DNA of 64,000 nt from Psychrobacter sp. PG1 (GTDB taxonomy: Bacteria > Pseudomonadota > Gammaproteobacteria > Pseudomonadales > Moraxellaceae). The position numbers were made by a program, and so were the translations under genes. Each line of letters begins with the position of its first letter. The stretch's first letter is position 1. The stretch covers positions 122,634 through 186,633 of the forward strand of contig NZ_JABUZG010000048.1 of the NCBI RefSeq assembly GCF_014897815.1, given 5' to 3'. Of the stretch, positions 50,661-60,362 are shown one piece after another. The notes beneath the pieces are model-generated. The model searched no databases, had not been told where the DNA came from, and was given only the letters and a program-made list of their open reading frames with translations.

Positions 50661-51209
50661 TTGAGTTCAGATGGCATCATCGAAATTCCTGGCATTATTA
50701 TTTTATTCGTCTGTCTGCTACGTTGTGTGCAGTATTTACTACAGAGCTCTGCCGCAAATACGTTTAAACAGATTCGAGCTTTTTGGTTGGCAGCGGTGCT
50801 GGTATTCTTTGCTGTGATACGCCGTGAGTTAAATTATCTACCAGACTTATTGGTTCCCACTGACTTTGTGTTGTTCAGCCATTCTTATGACTGGTGGGAA
50901 GACCTCGTCCTGACCATCGTTTATGTGCTGATCGTTGGTTTATTGGCTTATTCATGGCGTTATCTTTGGGCAATATTAAAAAAAGTACCCGTTTCTTTGT
51001 ATTTTAGCGTCGCCGCCTTGGCATTATTAGAATATATGGGCGAAAACGCCATTATGATTCCCGAAGCTTTTGGCGTCATCACAGAAGAGCTGTCAGAGAC
51101 TGCTATTTATGGCATTGCCTTGATTTATTTGTGGCGCTTAAACTTAGACGAGTACGACTGTCAAGCAGAAGGGACGAGCGAGCTGCATTGTCAAACGGCT
51201 TCACACTAA
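50661..51209 (+). CDS. Unknown inner-membrane protein, TTG start
   Basis: A 182-residue protein with about five hydrophobic segments (IPGIIILFVCLLRCVQYLL, FWLAAVLVFFAVI, DLVLTIVYVLIVGLLAYSW, VSLYFSVAALALLEYM and ELSETAIYGIALIYLW). No family recognised with confidence. AGGAG nine to thirteen bases upstream of TTG 50661 sets the start; the frame reaches 50619 but that part lies inside the terminator-like hairpin. Confidence 0.7.
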   Translation: MSSDGIIEIPGIIILFVCLLRCVQYLLQSSAANTFKQIRAFWLAAVLVFFAVIRRELNYLPDLLVPTDFVLFSHSYDWWEDLVLTIVYVLIVGLLAYSWRYLWAILKKVPVSLYFSVAALALLEYMGENAIMIPEAFGVITEELSETAIYGIALIYLWRLNLDEYDCQAEGTSELHCQTASH

Positions 51210-51314
51210 CGCAGAGTGTCTCTGCTAACAGTGATAACTACTCGTTATATTAATCACCATGCGCTCTACATCAATAGTTATACTCTCTAGCAAAATACAT
51301 TTAGACGAATTTGT

Positions 51315-51426
51315 TATACTACAGTCGGTTCAATTTAAAAATAGTACAAGGCAACCGAGTGTAGATGTATATTTAATACTTCAAGCGAGGCTAACGCAGT
51401 AATATTATTATAGTGGAATGGCTATA
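51315..51426. repeat. Short dispersed intergenic repeat, family B, copy 2 (112 bp)
   Basis: Begins TATACTACAG and ends TGGCTATA. The core CAAGGCAACCGAGTGTAGAT and ACTTCAAGCGAGGCTAACGC matches the reverse complement of 3235-3341 with few changes, so the two copies lie in opposite orientation. Confidence 0.7.
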
Positions 51427-51503
51427 ATAATAAGCCCGAGGGATAAGCACTCTAATATATGACCTCGATTTACTCATGATTAATAACGATTAAGTCACTT
51501 ATT

Positions 51504-52289
51504 ATGAATATATTGATTACAGGCGCATCACGTGGTATCGGTTTGGCCACCGCCAAAAAGCTGGCGGAAAAAGGCCACAATATTGGGTTATTTGCGACCA
51601 CTACTGCCACACTTGAAAGCGCCATTAAAGACAAATCTTTTAAGAAAGCCGTCAAACAACAGCGTATTATCACAGGTCTGCTGGATGTCACCCAACCTGA
51701 CTCATGGGACAATGCGATCAATCAAATGATTGAACATTTCGGTGGTATTGATGCACTCATTAATAATGCTGGGGTGCTGGTCAGTGGCGCATTACCAACG
51801 ACCAACTTGGATGAGCAACTGGCTTTAATTGACGTCAACTGTAAAGGTGTTTTGATTGGCTGTCATAAACTGGCGCCTTATCTGGCTGATAGCAAAGACG
51901 GCAAGATTATCAATGTGTCCTCTGCTTCTGCTATCTATGGTCAACCCGAAGTTGCGACTTATGCGGCCAGTAAGTTTTTTGTGCGAGGTCTCACAGAAGG
52001 CCTTAATATTGAGTACGAAAAATTGGGTATCAAGGTGATCGATGTGATGCCGCTGTGGGTCAAATCTGACATGACTGCTGACATCGAAGTGACCAGTATG
52101 GATCGCTTGGGCATCCATCTAACGGTCAACGATGTCGCCAAAACATTGTTTAAATTGACGACCAGTCCCAATCGTAAACTCAAAAGTACGCATTACTCTG
52201 TGGGCATGCCAGCAAAAATCTTTCAAGCAGTCTCGCAAGTCACGCCAGATTCTGTAATCCGCTGGGTCAATACCAAGGTTGGTGCTTAA
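51504..52289 (+). CDS. Short-chain dehydrogenase/reductase (SDR)
   Basis: A 261-residue classical SDR. The NAD(P) motif is TGASRGIGLA near residue 6, the structural motif is NNAG near 90, the catalytic Ser is in NVSSASAIYG and the YxxxK pair is in TYAASKFF. The TG-S-R-G-I-G pattern with a basic residue suggests NADPH, but the substrate is unknown. It stands alone, downstream of the family B repeat, which may carry its promoter. Confidence 0.9.
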   Translation: MNILITGASRGIGLATAKKLAEKGHNIGLFATTTATLESAIKDKSFKKAVKQQRIITGLLDVTQPDSWDNAINQMIEHFGGIDALINNAGVLVSGALPTTNLDEQLALIDVNCKGVLIGCHKLAPYLADSKDGKIINVSSASAIYGQPEVATYAASKFFVRGLTEGLNIEYEKLGIKVIDVMPLWVKSDMTADIEVTSMDRLGIHLTVNDVAKTLFKLTTSPNRKLKSTHYSVGMPAKIFQAVSQVTPDSVIRWVNTKVGA

Positions 52290-52354
52290 TAGCAACATCA
52301 CCTATTCGTTATACTGTTGTTTACCGATAACGCTTATTTAATATACAACCACAC

Positions 52355-53656
52355 TTACGGCTGCTCAATATGAGTAGCCGTTTTGCTTGCCTCACGAATT
52401 TTTATGGCTTGCTCAGCAGTTTTACCAGTAAAAATATTGTTTTTAATAACCGTCTCTTTTATCGCCCCTGCTGCGCTGTCTTCCCGAATTTCAGAACCGA
52501 CATAAATGGGTAAACGCACGTTCGCTGCGAACTTATTGCTAGCTATTAGCGTGCCATCATCCTCTACGATAATGCCCTGCTCGACTTGCTCAAATCGATT
52601 ATCGATGATCTGATTGTCCTTAGCGCTGTCTAAATGATAGCTGGCAAATGGCGTTTGCTTCAGCAAATAAGCACCGCATTCAAAACCTTTGAGATTGCGC
52701 GACTGTCTTGACGCTACCCAAACCCCGACTGGCTCGTCGTTAAAAGTATTGCCACGAATCATATTGTCACGGCTCGACTCGGTACGCTTAAAGTGATTGC
52801 CACGCGCCCGATCATCAGCATGCTCAAAGCAATTGCGATACAGCAAAATACTGCCTGCCCCATTATGGATAAATTGATTGTTTTCGATACGGTTATTGCT
52901 CGACGAATCCACGGCAATGGCCTCACGATTGGGCTTAAAGGTACGGAAACCATTACCGACAAACACCGAATTTTGAATCACATTATCGCGGCTACCAAAT
53001 TCCAGATATAATCCAACGGTGCCTGCATTTTGAATACGTACTTTATCAAAGCTCACGCCATGCACATGATCACCGACGAACATGCCACTATTGATACTGT
53101 TTTGACTACTCACATTAATCACACGAATATCGCTTGGTGCAAGCGCACGATTGGCAGCAGGGTCTATCAAGCCGCGCGCATAACGCTGATTGGGCTGGCT
53201 ATATTGGCGAATATGTAGCGCATGACCATAGCCATCCACATGACAATTGGCAACGGTAATATCTTCGATAGCGCTATCTGTTTTGGGCTTAATCATAATT
53301 GCACTGGCCGTTGACGCATCATCAGCGCGAGTACTGAGTAGTGCGCCCTGACAGTCGAGAGAACTGTGCGAATCATTCAACTCAAAGCGTATCGACTTGG
53401 CTGTCAAATCACAGCTTGCACTGAGTACGCTGTGACCTTTTACCTTAACTATTTGCTTCGGCGTTAATTGTGCGCAGTCTATGGCTGTCGTGTCTTTTGG
53501 CAGTTTGGCATCGATAATTAACGGCTGTTTTAAATCAGCATTATCCAAGCTGCTATGGGCGCTGCTACCAGAAAAAGGTACACCTTCACAAGCAGTCAAA
53601 CCTATTGTGGCACTGATTAAGGATATTGTGACGAACAACCTACTACTTGATACCAT
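52355..53656 (-). CDS. Right-handed parallel beta-helix lipoprotein (NosD-like repeats)
   Basis: A 433-residue predicted lipoprotein. The lipobox is LTAC near residue 23. The mature part carries regularly spaced PbH1-type repeats, for example DNVIQNSVFVGNGFRTF, SNNRIENNQFIHNGAGSI, RDNMIRGNTFNDEP, KDNQIIDNRFEQVEQGI and ETVIKNNIFTG. This fold occurs in polysaccharide lyases and NosD-like periplasmic proteins; the active site cannot be assigned. TAGGAAA lies before the ATG. Confidence 0.85.
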   Translation of the reverse strand: MVSSSRLFVTISLISATIGLTACEGVPFSGSSAHSSLDNADLKQPLIIDAKLPKDTTAIDCAQLTPKQIVKVKGHSVLSASCDLTAKSIRFELNDSHSSLDCQGALLSTRADDASTASAIMIKPKTDSAIEDITVANCHVDGYGHALHIRQYSQPNQRYARGLIDPAANRALAPSDIRVINVSSQNSINSGMFVGDHVHGVSFDKVRIQNAGTVGLYLEFGSRDNVIQNSVFVGNGFRTFKPNREAIAVDSSSNNRIENNQFIHNGAGSILLYRNCFEHADDRARGNHFKRTESSRDNMIRGNTFNDEPVGVWVASRQSRNLKGFECGAYLLKQTPFASYHLDSAKDNQIIDNRFEQVEQGIIVEDDGTLIASNKFAANVRLPIYVGSEIREDSAAGAIKETVIKNNIFTGKTAEQAIKIREASKTATHIEQP

Positions 53657-53750
53657 CGTATATTTCCTACTTTTATGTCTATCTTGTACTTGTCTTACAT
53701 TTTTTGAACATCCTGTGACACCTTACTACTATTAGCAAGCGTCATAACAC

Positions 53751-53790
53751 GTCACAATGTTTTTAATAAAGTCACAATGCTTTTAATAAA
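53751..53790. repeat. Two 20-bp tandem repeats
   Basis: GTCACAATGTTTTTAATAAA followed by GTCACAATGCTTTTAATAAA, one change. Intergenic, between the beta-helix lipoprotein and the small acidic gene. Confidence 0.9.
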
Positions 53791-53855
53791 TAAATCTTAA
53801 TAAATAAAATCAGTCACATCCATTAATAATAACTATCGATAATAAGGAAACCATA

Positions 53856-54188
53856 ATGGACCACTCAAAAAGCCCATTACCAGAAGCAATGGATCACATT
53901 GAAGGTGATACGGACGTCAATAATAACAGCCAAGAAATTGATTTGGCTGACCCTATGTTGCATACCATTGATAATGATGATGTCATTGACAATAGCGCAG
54001 GATTTGACAACTCGCAAGCCGGCAGTGATGCGATTCAAGGGCTGACACCCATGCATCATCAAAATATAGACGAATCGCGAATCGATGAAGTATTAGTGGA
54101 TGATAATTTGGATGACAGCGATTACCCAGATATTGTCGATATCGCTGATAGAGATGCGGCGGAACGTAGCAATGACGACGACTTTTAA
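53856..54188 (+). CDS. Small very acidic protein, unknown
   Basis: A 110-residue protein with almost no hydrophobic core: about a third of the residues are Asp or Glu and only about six are Lys or Arg (for example DNDDVIDNSAGFDNS and VLVDDNLDDSDYPDIVDIAD). ATAAGGAAA precedes the ATG at normal spacing and a bidirectional terminator follows, so it is a real gene. It is probably disordered; function unknown. Confidence 0.75.
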   Translation: MDHSKSPLPEAMDHIEGDTDVNNNSQEIDLADPMLHTIDNDDVIDNSAGFDNSQAGSDAIQGLTPMHHQNIDESRIDEVLVDDNLDDSDYPDIVDIADRDAAERSNDDDF

Positions 54189-54224
54189 CCAAGCTCTTTC
54201 ATGATAAAAAAGCTCTCTCATAAC

Positions 54225-54260
54225 AAAAAAGCACGCCCGTTATATCGAGCGTGCTTTTTT
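54225..54260. terminator. Bidirectional terminator between the acidic gene and the membrane gene
   Basis: AAAAAAGCACGC ... GCGTGCTTTTTT hairpin with A and T tracts on both sides. Confidence 0.9.
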
Positions 54261-54306
54261 ATTGTGCTTACCGTACTTCTGATATCAGGGTCTGTTGAGC
54301 AACCAA

Positions 54307-55122
54307 CTATAGCGCTGACAATGGCTGATCTGTCCAAACATCTCGGTAACTGGTGTAGTAGGTAATCATGCCTATTGGAAGCAGTGCTAATATACCTAGC
54401 CCTAGTGTAAAAACTACCATCAATATCATTATTATAGGAGCAATCAACCAAAAAACGAAAAATGGTAAGATATTTTTTAAACACCCTTTAAAACTCATTT
54501 TCATTGCCTGAACAGGCTCAATGTTGTGAAGCACAATTAAAGCAGGTGCAAACCAGATAGCCATAAGTACAGGAAATAATAGTACAAAAACCAATAAAAC
54601 ACTCAATACCATACCTGCAATCGCAACGTCACTTGACTCCTGAGCTAAAGACAAAGCCATACCACCGAATATAATCAGCATAGGTATCATTGCAACAATA
54701 ACAGCCACTAAATACAATACAAATAAAATAACTAATGGCTTGAGATGCGTATAAAAGGCTGAAAAAAGATGGTCAAACCTCAGCTCGTTACCTACAGCTT
54801 GATCGGCACAACCTTTTATTATTCCACCAACAAACACAAAGGAAAGAAAAGGGAAAATGAAATTTATCACGGGTACGCTACTACCAATCATAGCAATGAT
54901 TAAATAAACAACACCAATAGCTAACCATAATAAAAATTGATCTTTAAATATTGCAAATGCTTTGGTAATCCAACTTATACCCCACCCTGCTTGGCACATT
55001 CGAGGTTCTACCAATAACTGTGGTAATAGGCCGCCATACTCGTCAGTGGGCGGTAAGTTCGGTGGTTGACCGTTAGGTTTTTGTAGAGACACAGAAGGTT
55101 GTGAATAATTGGAGCTGCACAT
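54307..55122 (-). CDS. BPSS1780-like multi-pass membrane protein
   Basis: A 271-residue inner-membrane protein. A polar Pro/Gln-rich N-terminus (about 50 residues) precedes six hydrophobic segments (FLLWLAIGVVYLIIAMIGSS, INFIFPFLSFVFVGGII, LVILFVLYLVAVIVAMIPML, AGMVLSVLLVFVLLFPVLM, ILPFFVFWLIAPIIMILMVV, LGLGILALLPIGM). The WITKAFAIFKDQFLLWLAIG opening resembles BPSS1780/DUF2189-like families of unknown function. TGAGGAT before ATG 55122 sets the start over the TTG at 55134. Confidence 0.75.
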   Translation of the reverse strand: MCSSNYSQPSVSLQKPNGQPPNLPPTDEYGGLLPQLLVEPRMCQAGWGISWITKAFAIFKDQFLLWLAIGVVYLIIAMIGSSVPVINFIFPFLSFVFVGGIIKGCADQAVGNELRFDHLFSAFYTHLKPLVILFVLYLVAVIVAMIPMLIIFGGMALSLAQESSDVAIAGMVLSVLLVFVLLFPVLMAIWFAPALIVLHNIEPVQAMKMSFKGCLKNILPFFVFWLIAPIIMILMVVFTLGLGILALLPIGMITYYTSYRDVWTDQPLSAL

Positions 55123-55267
55123 ATTTATCCTCAAAAATAAAGTTAAGCAAATGTGAAACTAACAATGACAATGAAACAAAAGTTTATTTGGCATAGTTTT
55201 ACATATCAGTCACCAAAAATCCCAACTTTATTCTATTTTAATCAAATTCATTAAAATCATTTAGTCA

Positions 55268-55301
55268 AAAAAATACCGAACATGATGTCCGGTATTTTTT
55301 T
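55268..55301 (-). terminator. Terminator after hemH
   Basis: AAATACCGGAC-ATCATG-TTCGGTATTT on the minus strand (one mismatch) followed by T, 22 bp after the hemH stop. Confidence 0.88.
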
Positions 55302-55322
55302 ATAACTTACAAATTCAATTAA

Positions 55323-56342
55323 TCAAGCCCAACCATCTAGCGTTCCCGCCCAGCCTTTGACCAATGGCGCACTAAGCGCTTCGAGAAAATCAATGTGCGC
55401 CTCATCCAAGTTCAATGCGGGAATATAGTGATATTCTTGTCCACCCGCGTGGAGAAAGTTTTCACGATTTTCGATGGCCAGCTCTTCTAGCGTTTCCAGA
55501 CAATCAGCAGAAAAAGCCGGACTAATGACTTGTACCGAGCGCACACCTGACTTGCCCCACTCTTCTAGTACCACGTCGGTATAGGGCTTGACCCATTCTT
55601 GCTTGCCAAAGCGTGATTGAAAACTGATAATCCATTCGTCATCTTTTAGACCAAGCGCGTGAGCCACTTGTGCGGCAGTACATTTACAACGCTTAGGATA
55701 CGGATCACCTTTATCAGCATAAGGCTGCGGGATACCGTGGAAGCTAAACATCAGCTTGTCAGGCTTGCCATGCTCTGCCTGAAATCGGCGAATCGAATCA
55801 GCCAATGCTTGAATGTACAGCGGATGCGCAAAGTAATCTTTGACAATAGTATAGTTCGGCAAATTACGCTGCTTGAGCGTCCACTTTGTCAACGCATCAT
55901 AAACAGCACCACCAGAGGAAGCGGAATACTGTGGAAATAATGGCAAGATAACAAAGTGATCAACGCCTTCACCGCGTAAGGTATCCATCACATCAGGTAA
56001 ACCAGGATTGCCATAGCTCATCGCCGGATGGACAGAAACCCGAAATGGCGCGGCACTGTTTGCAAGCCGTGGTTCCAATAGCTCCACTTGGCTCTTTAGT
56101 ATCTTACGAATCGGTGAGTCGCCTTCCCAAATACTGGCATAGGCTTTTGCCACACGTTTAGGGCGGCTTGGCAATACAAACAAATTGAGAATAATCGCCC
56201 ACAAGAATTTCGGAATCTCGATTACTCGTGGGTCAGACAAAAACTGTTTTAAGTAACGACGGACAGCTGGCGCTGTTGGCTCATCTGGCGTACCTAGGTT
56301 CACTAATAGGACGGCAATACGGGGAGGCAGTTCAGGTTTCAT
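55323..56342 (-). CDS. hemH: Ferrochelatase
   Basis: A 339-residue enzyme that inserts Fe2+ into protoporphyrin IX, the last step of haem synthesis. The opening [22 protein letters not shown], the metal-binding His in [10 protein letters not shown] and the C-terminal [18 protein letters not shown] match the family. The Cys-containing [11 protein letters not shown] is typical. Length is normal. Confidence 0.96.
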   Translation of the reverse strand: MKPELPPRIAVLLVNLGTPDEPTAPAVRRYLKQFLSDPRVIEIPKFLWAIILNLFVLPSRPKRVAKAYASIWEGDSPIRKILKSQVELLEPRLANSAAPFRVSVHPAMSYGNPGLPDVMDTLRGEGVDHFVILPLFPQYSASSGGAVYDALTKWTLKQRNLPNYTIVKDYFAHPLYIQALADSIRRFQAEHGKPDKLMFSFHGIPQPYADKGDPYPKRCKCTAAQVAHALGLKDDEWIISFQSRFGKQEWVKPYTDVVLEEWGKSGVRSVQVISPAFSADCLETLEELAIENRENFLHAGGQEYHYIPALNLDEAHIDFLEALSAPLVKGWAGTLDGWA

Positions 56343-56755
56343 AGCAGCACTATTTTATTATTAGGTTAATTAAAGAAGAATATGCGATAAAAGATTATTA
56401 AGTCATGGTTGATTGAATGCTTTGTTAGTGTAGCATTTTATCCATTAATAACGCATGGTAAAAGCACCCTTATACAATTTGATACTTAGTTGCTATTTAT
56501 TGACAGTCATCAATCATTGATTCACCCTAACTCTTCTCTACCTACCACCCATCGTCCCTAACAACCATGCTTAAAAGACTATGCTCAAAAGACTCGCTCG
56601 ACGGTTGTACTCCTACGCGCATCACCATACAATAGGCAAGCACATTGTAAGAAAAACATTTAGAAAACAGTGTCGGCAAAGCAGTATTGGCAACACTGCC
56701 TATCGACAGTTTGCCCTTTTTATTTTATTGATGATTGTTGTCTTGCGAGGTAGCT
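56343..56755. other. Divergent region hemH/metX (413 bp)
   Basis: No supported gene. A 14-bp tandem duplication (ATGCTTAAAAGACT, ATGCTCAAAAGACT) lies at 56567-56594. A short basic frame at 56581-56772 overlaps the metX start and has no ribosome binding site, so it is not called. Confidence 0.5.
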
Positions 56756-58246
56756 TTGAACGCACGCCCTAATAATACCAGTGACCAGTCCCCGACAGAT
56801 ACGCTTCATTCGGCGAGCTTAGTTAATCCTGTGGACTCAGTCGGTTCAGTCGGAATTATCACGCCTCAGATTTTTCATTTCGCTGAGCCGTTGACGTTAG
56901 AATGTAATCGTACTTTGCCATCGTTTGATTTAATCATCGAAACTTATGGCACGCTAAATAATGACAAATCAAACGCGGTACTCATTTGCCACGCCCTATC
57001 CGGCAGTCATCACGCAGCCGGTTTTCATAGTGCTGATGATAAAAAAGCCGGCTGGTGGGACAATATGATTGGCCCTAATAAAGCGATCGACACCAATCGG
57101 TTTTATGTCGTATGTGTCAACAACATCGGCAGCTGTTTCGGCTCTACTGGTCCAACGACCATTAATCCTGACAGTATCGATTCAGACCAGAATAATGTAA
57201 ACAAAAACAGTTTAGACAAAAACAATCCAGCCAGTGAGCCGCAAGTTTATGGTCCTGACTTTCCGCTCGTCACTATTAAGGACTGGGTAAAAACCCAAGC
57301 GATGCTGTCAGATCGTCTCGGTATTGACGTTTGGCATGCCATTGTTGGTGGCTCAATGGGTGGTATGCAGGCGCTGCAATGGTCAGTTGATTATCCAAAT
57401 CGGTTAAAACGCTGCGTGGTCATTGCCAGCACGCCAAAGCTCTCAGCACAGAATATCGCTTTTAACGAAGTGGCACGGCAGTCGATATTGTCCGACCCTG
57501 ATTTTAAAGACGGACGCTATTTACAAGCAGGCACCTACCCTCGTCGCGGGCTAATATTGGCTCGGATGGTTGGGCATATCACCTATTTGACCGATGATGC
57601 GATGAAGGCGAAATTTGGTCGTGATTTAAAGTCTGGCAAATTTATGTATGGCTACGATGTTGAGTTCCAAGTGGAGAGCTATTTACGCTATCAAGGCGAG
57701 CGCTTTAGCGAAAATTTCGATGCCAATACTTATTTGCTCATGACCAAAGCTTTGGATTATTTTGATCCAACACGTGATTATCCATCAGCCATGGCAACAG
57801 ATGCTACAGAATCAGCAGCACAACTTGAGGACTCAATCGCCACATCAGTCGAATCTAGTAAACAAAGCATGCAACCTGCGTTAGAAGATACAGTGGCAAC
57901 AATAGATGAGAGTGAACAGAATCGCCAGCAAGAGTTGTCTGCGCTCAAAGCCGCCTTTGCCCATACGCAATGCCAATACCTAGTGGTCTCATTTACCACG
58001 GATTGGCGCTTTGCACCGGAGCGCTCACAAGAGATTGTCGATGCACTAATGGCGACTGGCAAACCCGTCAACTATATCAATGTCGATGCGCCGCATGGTC
58101 ATGATTCTTTCTTATTTGATATTCCCCGTTACATGGGTGCCGTCCGAGGATTTTTGACTGCGCCATTTATCACCGATAGCAAATCAAAGCAGCCAGCAAA
58201 AATCACAAATCAAAGCAGCCAGCAAAAATCAGGAGCACGCTCATGA
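56756..58246 (+). CDS. metX: Homoserine O-acyltransferase
   Basis: A 496-residue alpha/beta hydrolase-fold enzyme that acylates homoserine for methionine synthesis. The nucleophile Ser is in [13 protein letters not shown], the Asp in FTTDWRFAP and the His in [10 protein letters not shown]. It is longer than the usual ~380 residues: an Asn/Asp/Ser-rich insert after GPTTINPDS, a Glu/Ser/Gln-rich insert of about 50 residues before the Asp, and an extended C-terminus from a 26-bp duplication. No ATG fits the start; TTG 56756 with GAGG five bases upstream is chosen, TTG 56735 is the longest option. It overlaps metW by 4 bp. Acetyl or succinyl preference cannot be told by eye. Confidence 0.92.
   Translation: MNARPNNTSDQSPTDTLHSASLVNPVDSVGSVGIITPQIFHFAEPLTLECNRTLPSFDLIIETYGTLNNDKSNAVLICHALSGSHHAAGFHSADDKKAGWWDNMIGPNKAIDTNRFYVVCVNNIGSCFGSTGPTTINPDSIDSDQNNVNKNSLDKNNPASEPQVYGPDFPLVTIKDWVKTQAMLSDRLGIDVWHAIVGGSMGGMQALQWSVDYPNRLKRCVVIASTPKLSAQNIAFNEVARQSILSDPDFKDGRYLQAGTYPRRGLILARMVGHITYLTDDAMKAKFGRDLKSGKFMYGYDVEFQVESYLRYQGERFSENFDANTYLLMTKALDYFDPTRDYPSAMATDATESAAQLEDSIATSVESSKQSMQPALEDTVATIDESEQNRQQELSALKAAFAHTQCQYLVVSFTTDWRFAPERSQEIVDALMATGKPVNYINVDAPHGHDSFLFDIPRYMGAVRGFLTAPFITDSKSKQPAKITNQSSQQKSGARS
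58181..58231 (+). repeat. 26-bp tandem duplication in the metX 3' end
   Basis: AAATCAAAGCAGCCAGCAAA plus AATCAC at 58181-58206 is repeated at 58207-58231. As 26 is not a multiple of three, the second copy is read in another frame (SKQPAKI then QSSQQKS). Confidence 0.92.
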
Positions 58247-58860
58247 GAATGGATCATCAATTGGCTGAGCGCTGGATTGCGCCGCACTCACATGTACTGG
58301 ACTTGGGCTGCGGCAATGGTGAGTTACTCGCGCATTTACAACAAAATCGCGGCGTCACTGGCTACGGACTTGAGATTGACGAAGAAAAAATCAACGATGG
58401 TATCGCCAAAGGCTTATCTATCATCGAGCAAGACTTGAATGATGGTCTGGCACGTTTTGCTGATAACAGTTTTGACACCGTCGTCATGGCACGGGCGCTG
58501 CAAGCGGTCAAATCACCTGATGTGCTCTTACTTGACATGCTACGCGTTGCCCGCGAAGCCGTTATCACCTTCCCCAATTTTGCTCATTGGCAAAACCGCA
58601 TTCATTTAGGGCTTAAAGGGATGATGCCTGTCTCAGAGGCATTGCCTTATGAGTGGTATAACACCCCAAACATTCATCTGTGTACGTTTAAGGATTTTGA
58701 GCAGCTTTGCGCCCAGCATGATATTCATATCGTCAACCGCTTTGCCGTCAGCGATTCTGAAAAAGGTCATACGCCACTTATGAAAGCATTGATACGCCAA
58801 GCACCCAACCTATTGGCAGACGTCGCTATCTATCGTGTCACCAAACAAAAACCTGAATAA
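58243..58860 (+). CDS. metW: Methionine biosynthesis protein MetW
   Basis: A 205-residue SAM-dependent methyltransferase-fold protein that works with MetX. SAM motif I is [17 protein letters not shown] near residue 20; [19 protein letters not shown] and the C-terminal segment [18 protein letters not shown] are characteristic. Its ATG overlaps the metX stop (ATGA), so the two are coupled. AGGAGC precedes it within metX. Confidence 0.95.
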   Translation: MRMDHQLAERWIAPHSHVLDLGCGNGELLAHLQQNRGVTGYGLEIDEEKINDGIAKGLSIIEQDLNDGLARFADNSFDTVVMARALQAVKSPDVLLLDMLRVAREAVITFPNFAHWQNRIHLGLKGMMPVSEALPYEWYNTPNIHLCTFKDFEQLCAQHDIHIVNRFAVSDSEKGHTPLMKALIRQAPNLLADVAIYRVTKQKPE

Positions 58861-58872
58861 TAGATTTATCTA

Positions 58873-59048
58873 CTTGAGGCGTGTCTTCATTTTAAAAATG
58901 GTGATAAAAATGAGATAAATTGCTGTCAAATAAGGCAAGTAGCGCAAATAATATCGAGATATTGCTAAGCTATTTGACGATGTTTGGTAAAATTTAGCCA
59001 TTTTTGTCCATTTAGAGGATAATCAATTGAATTGAAGATACGCCCTAG
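58873..59048. mobile_element. MITE-like element, family A, copy 2 (176 bp)
   Basis: Same length and direction as the copy at 3579-3754, similar throughout (for example AATGGTGATAAAAATGAGAT and AATAATATCGAGATATT are shared). The right end CGCCCTAG is intact; the left end (CTTGAGGCGTGTCTTCA) has decayed, so it is probably immobile. Confidence 0.75.
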
Positions 59049-59421
59049 CATCGATTGAAAGCGGTAGCACGGCTCATAAATACAAATTTTAACCTTAATA
59101 GCTGGTTAATTTATTCTTACGCTTAAGTAACTCTATGATTTTATTGAGGACAATGAGGTATGAATAAGCATTAAATCATGTAATTAGTATTTGAGTTTCG
59201 TAAGTTTGGGTGTTAAGCTAGCAAAATAGTGTCAATCGCACCCTGATTCTGACCGTTTATCGGTTCGACTAAAGGCATTTGCCACACCACATCGATTAAT
59301 TATATTGCTAATGATTAGGTAAGTTGGTATCGCAAGATTTCACCTAATTGTTATCGCCGTCTAAATCCTTTTAGCGGTGCAACTTTTTTTTGCTTATTAA
59401 CTGCCTAATTTTGGAGCTGCT
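59049..59421. other. Intergenic region before the Sel1 gene (373 bp)
   Basis: AT-rich, no reading frame, tRNA or clear hairpin seen; it must hold the promoter of the Sel1-repeat gene. Confidence 0.5.
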
Positions 59422-60003
59422 ATGAAATTATTAAAAGCTGCGTTGTTTACTGCCTTATTTTCTTGTGCAGGTCTAGCAAACGCTGAGTTAATATCAAACG
59501 TGCCACTTGATACGTCACGTTTTGAGCTAATGCCAATCAGTGAGCTGTCTAACCGCGCTGCCCAAGGTAACGATCACGCTCAGTTTTATTTAGCCAAGCG
59601 CTTACAGAAAGGTGAAGGTATTGCAAAGAATACCCAACAAGCTATTCAGTGGTATACCAAAGCGGCTCAGCAAGGCGTTGCCCCTGCTCAGTTGAATCTT
59701 GCCATCATGTACTTGCGCGGTGAAGGTGTTCAGCCTAACTTGCAACAAGCGAAAGTTTGGTTAGAAAAAGCCGCTATGCGTGGCGATAACCGTGCCAGTT
59801 ATACCCTTGCATTGCTCGATGAAAAGCAAAAAAATCTAGTCGATGCTTATAAATGGTACGATTTGGCTGCCCGTGATGGTATGCTTGATGAAAAAGTACG
59901 TAATAAAGCACGCGGTAAAATTGGACAATTGGCATTGAACTTATCAAGCTCAGACATCGCTAGCGCTCGTAGCAAAGCCGATACTTGGTTCCAGAGTAAG
60001 TAA
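59422..60003 (+). CDS. Sel1-like (TPR) repeat protein, exported
   Basis: A 193-residue protein with a signal peptide ending near CAGLANA and three Sel1 repeats (AQFYLAKRLQKGEGIAKN, AQLNLAIMYLRGEGVQPN, ASYTLALLDEKQKNLVDAYK). Sel1 proteins are protein-binding solenoids; the partner is unknown. TTGGAGC precedes the ATG and a terminator follows. Confidence 0.88.
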   Translation: MKLLKAALFTALFSCAGLANAELISNVPLDTSRFELMPISELSNRAAQGNDHAQFYLAKRLQKGEGIAKNTQQAIQWYTKAAQQGVAPAQLNLAIMYLRGEGVQPNLQQAKVWLEKAAMRGDNRASYTLALLDEKQKNLVDAYKWYDLAARDGMLDEKVRNKARGKIGQLALNLSSSDIASARSKADTWFQSK

Positions 60004-60040
60004 ATCTAGCAATATACAGTTTTATTTTAAAAATAAAAAT

Positions 60041-60066
60041 CCAGCCTTTGAGCTGGATTTTTTGTT
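60041..60066 (+). terminator. Terminator after the Sel1 gene
   Basis: AATCCAGC-CTTTGA-GCTGGATT followed by TTTT. Confidence 0.88.
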
Positions 60067-60338
60067 GTCTGTTTCGCTCACATTTTACTTTTTTTTATAG
60101 AGAATTACCCATACATTCTTTGACGTAGACTAATCATGAATTTAAAGGCTTATATTCTCAATGAGTAGATACTCGTATAGCCCCAAACCCAAAAAGTAAG
60201 ATTAGCTTAGTCAAAATTGCTAAGCATAATATATGTAGTGTGTGCTCAAGTTTCTCACATTACTCTAATTTTTGGAAATAGCATGAAAGCACTAGAGAGT
60301 AAAAAGATAATTTAATGCATTAGATATTATGTAACCAT

Positions 60339-60356
60339 TGTATAACCATGTATAAT
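60339..60356 (+). promoter_or_regulatory. Candidate promoter/operator of the methyltransferase gene
   Basis: TGTATAA occurs at 60339-60345 and again at 60349-60355, exactly 10 bp apart. The second contains TATAAT (60351-60356), a perfect -10 whose start point would fall on or next to ATG 60363. No good -35 is seen. The spacing suits a bound helix-turn-helix protein, possibly the enzyme's own N-terminal domain. Confidence 0.45.
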
Positions 60357-60362
60357 GTTTCA

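Noticed and set aside
56581..56772. 63-codon basic frame before metX
   Set aside because: No ribosome binding site, begins in a small tandem duplication and overlaps the metX start.
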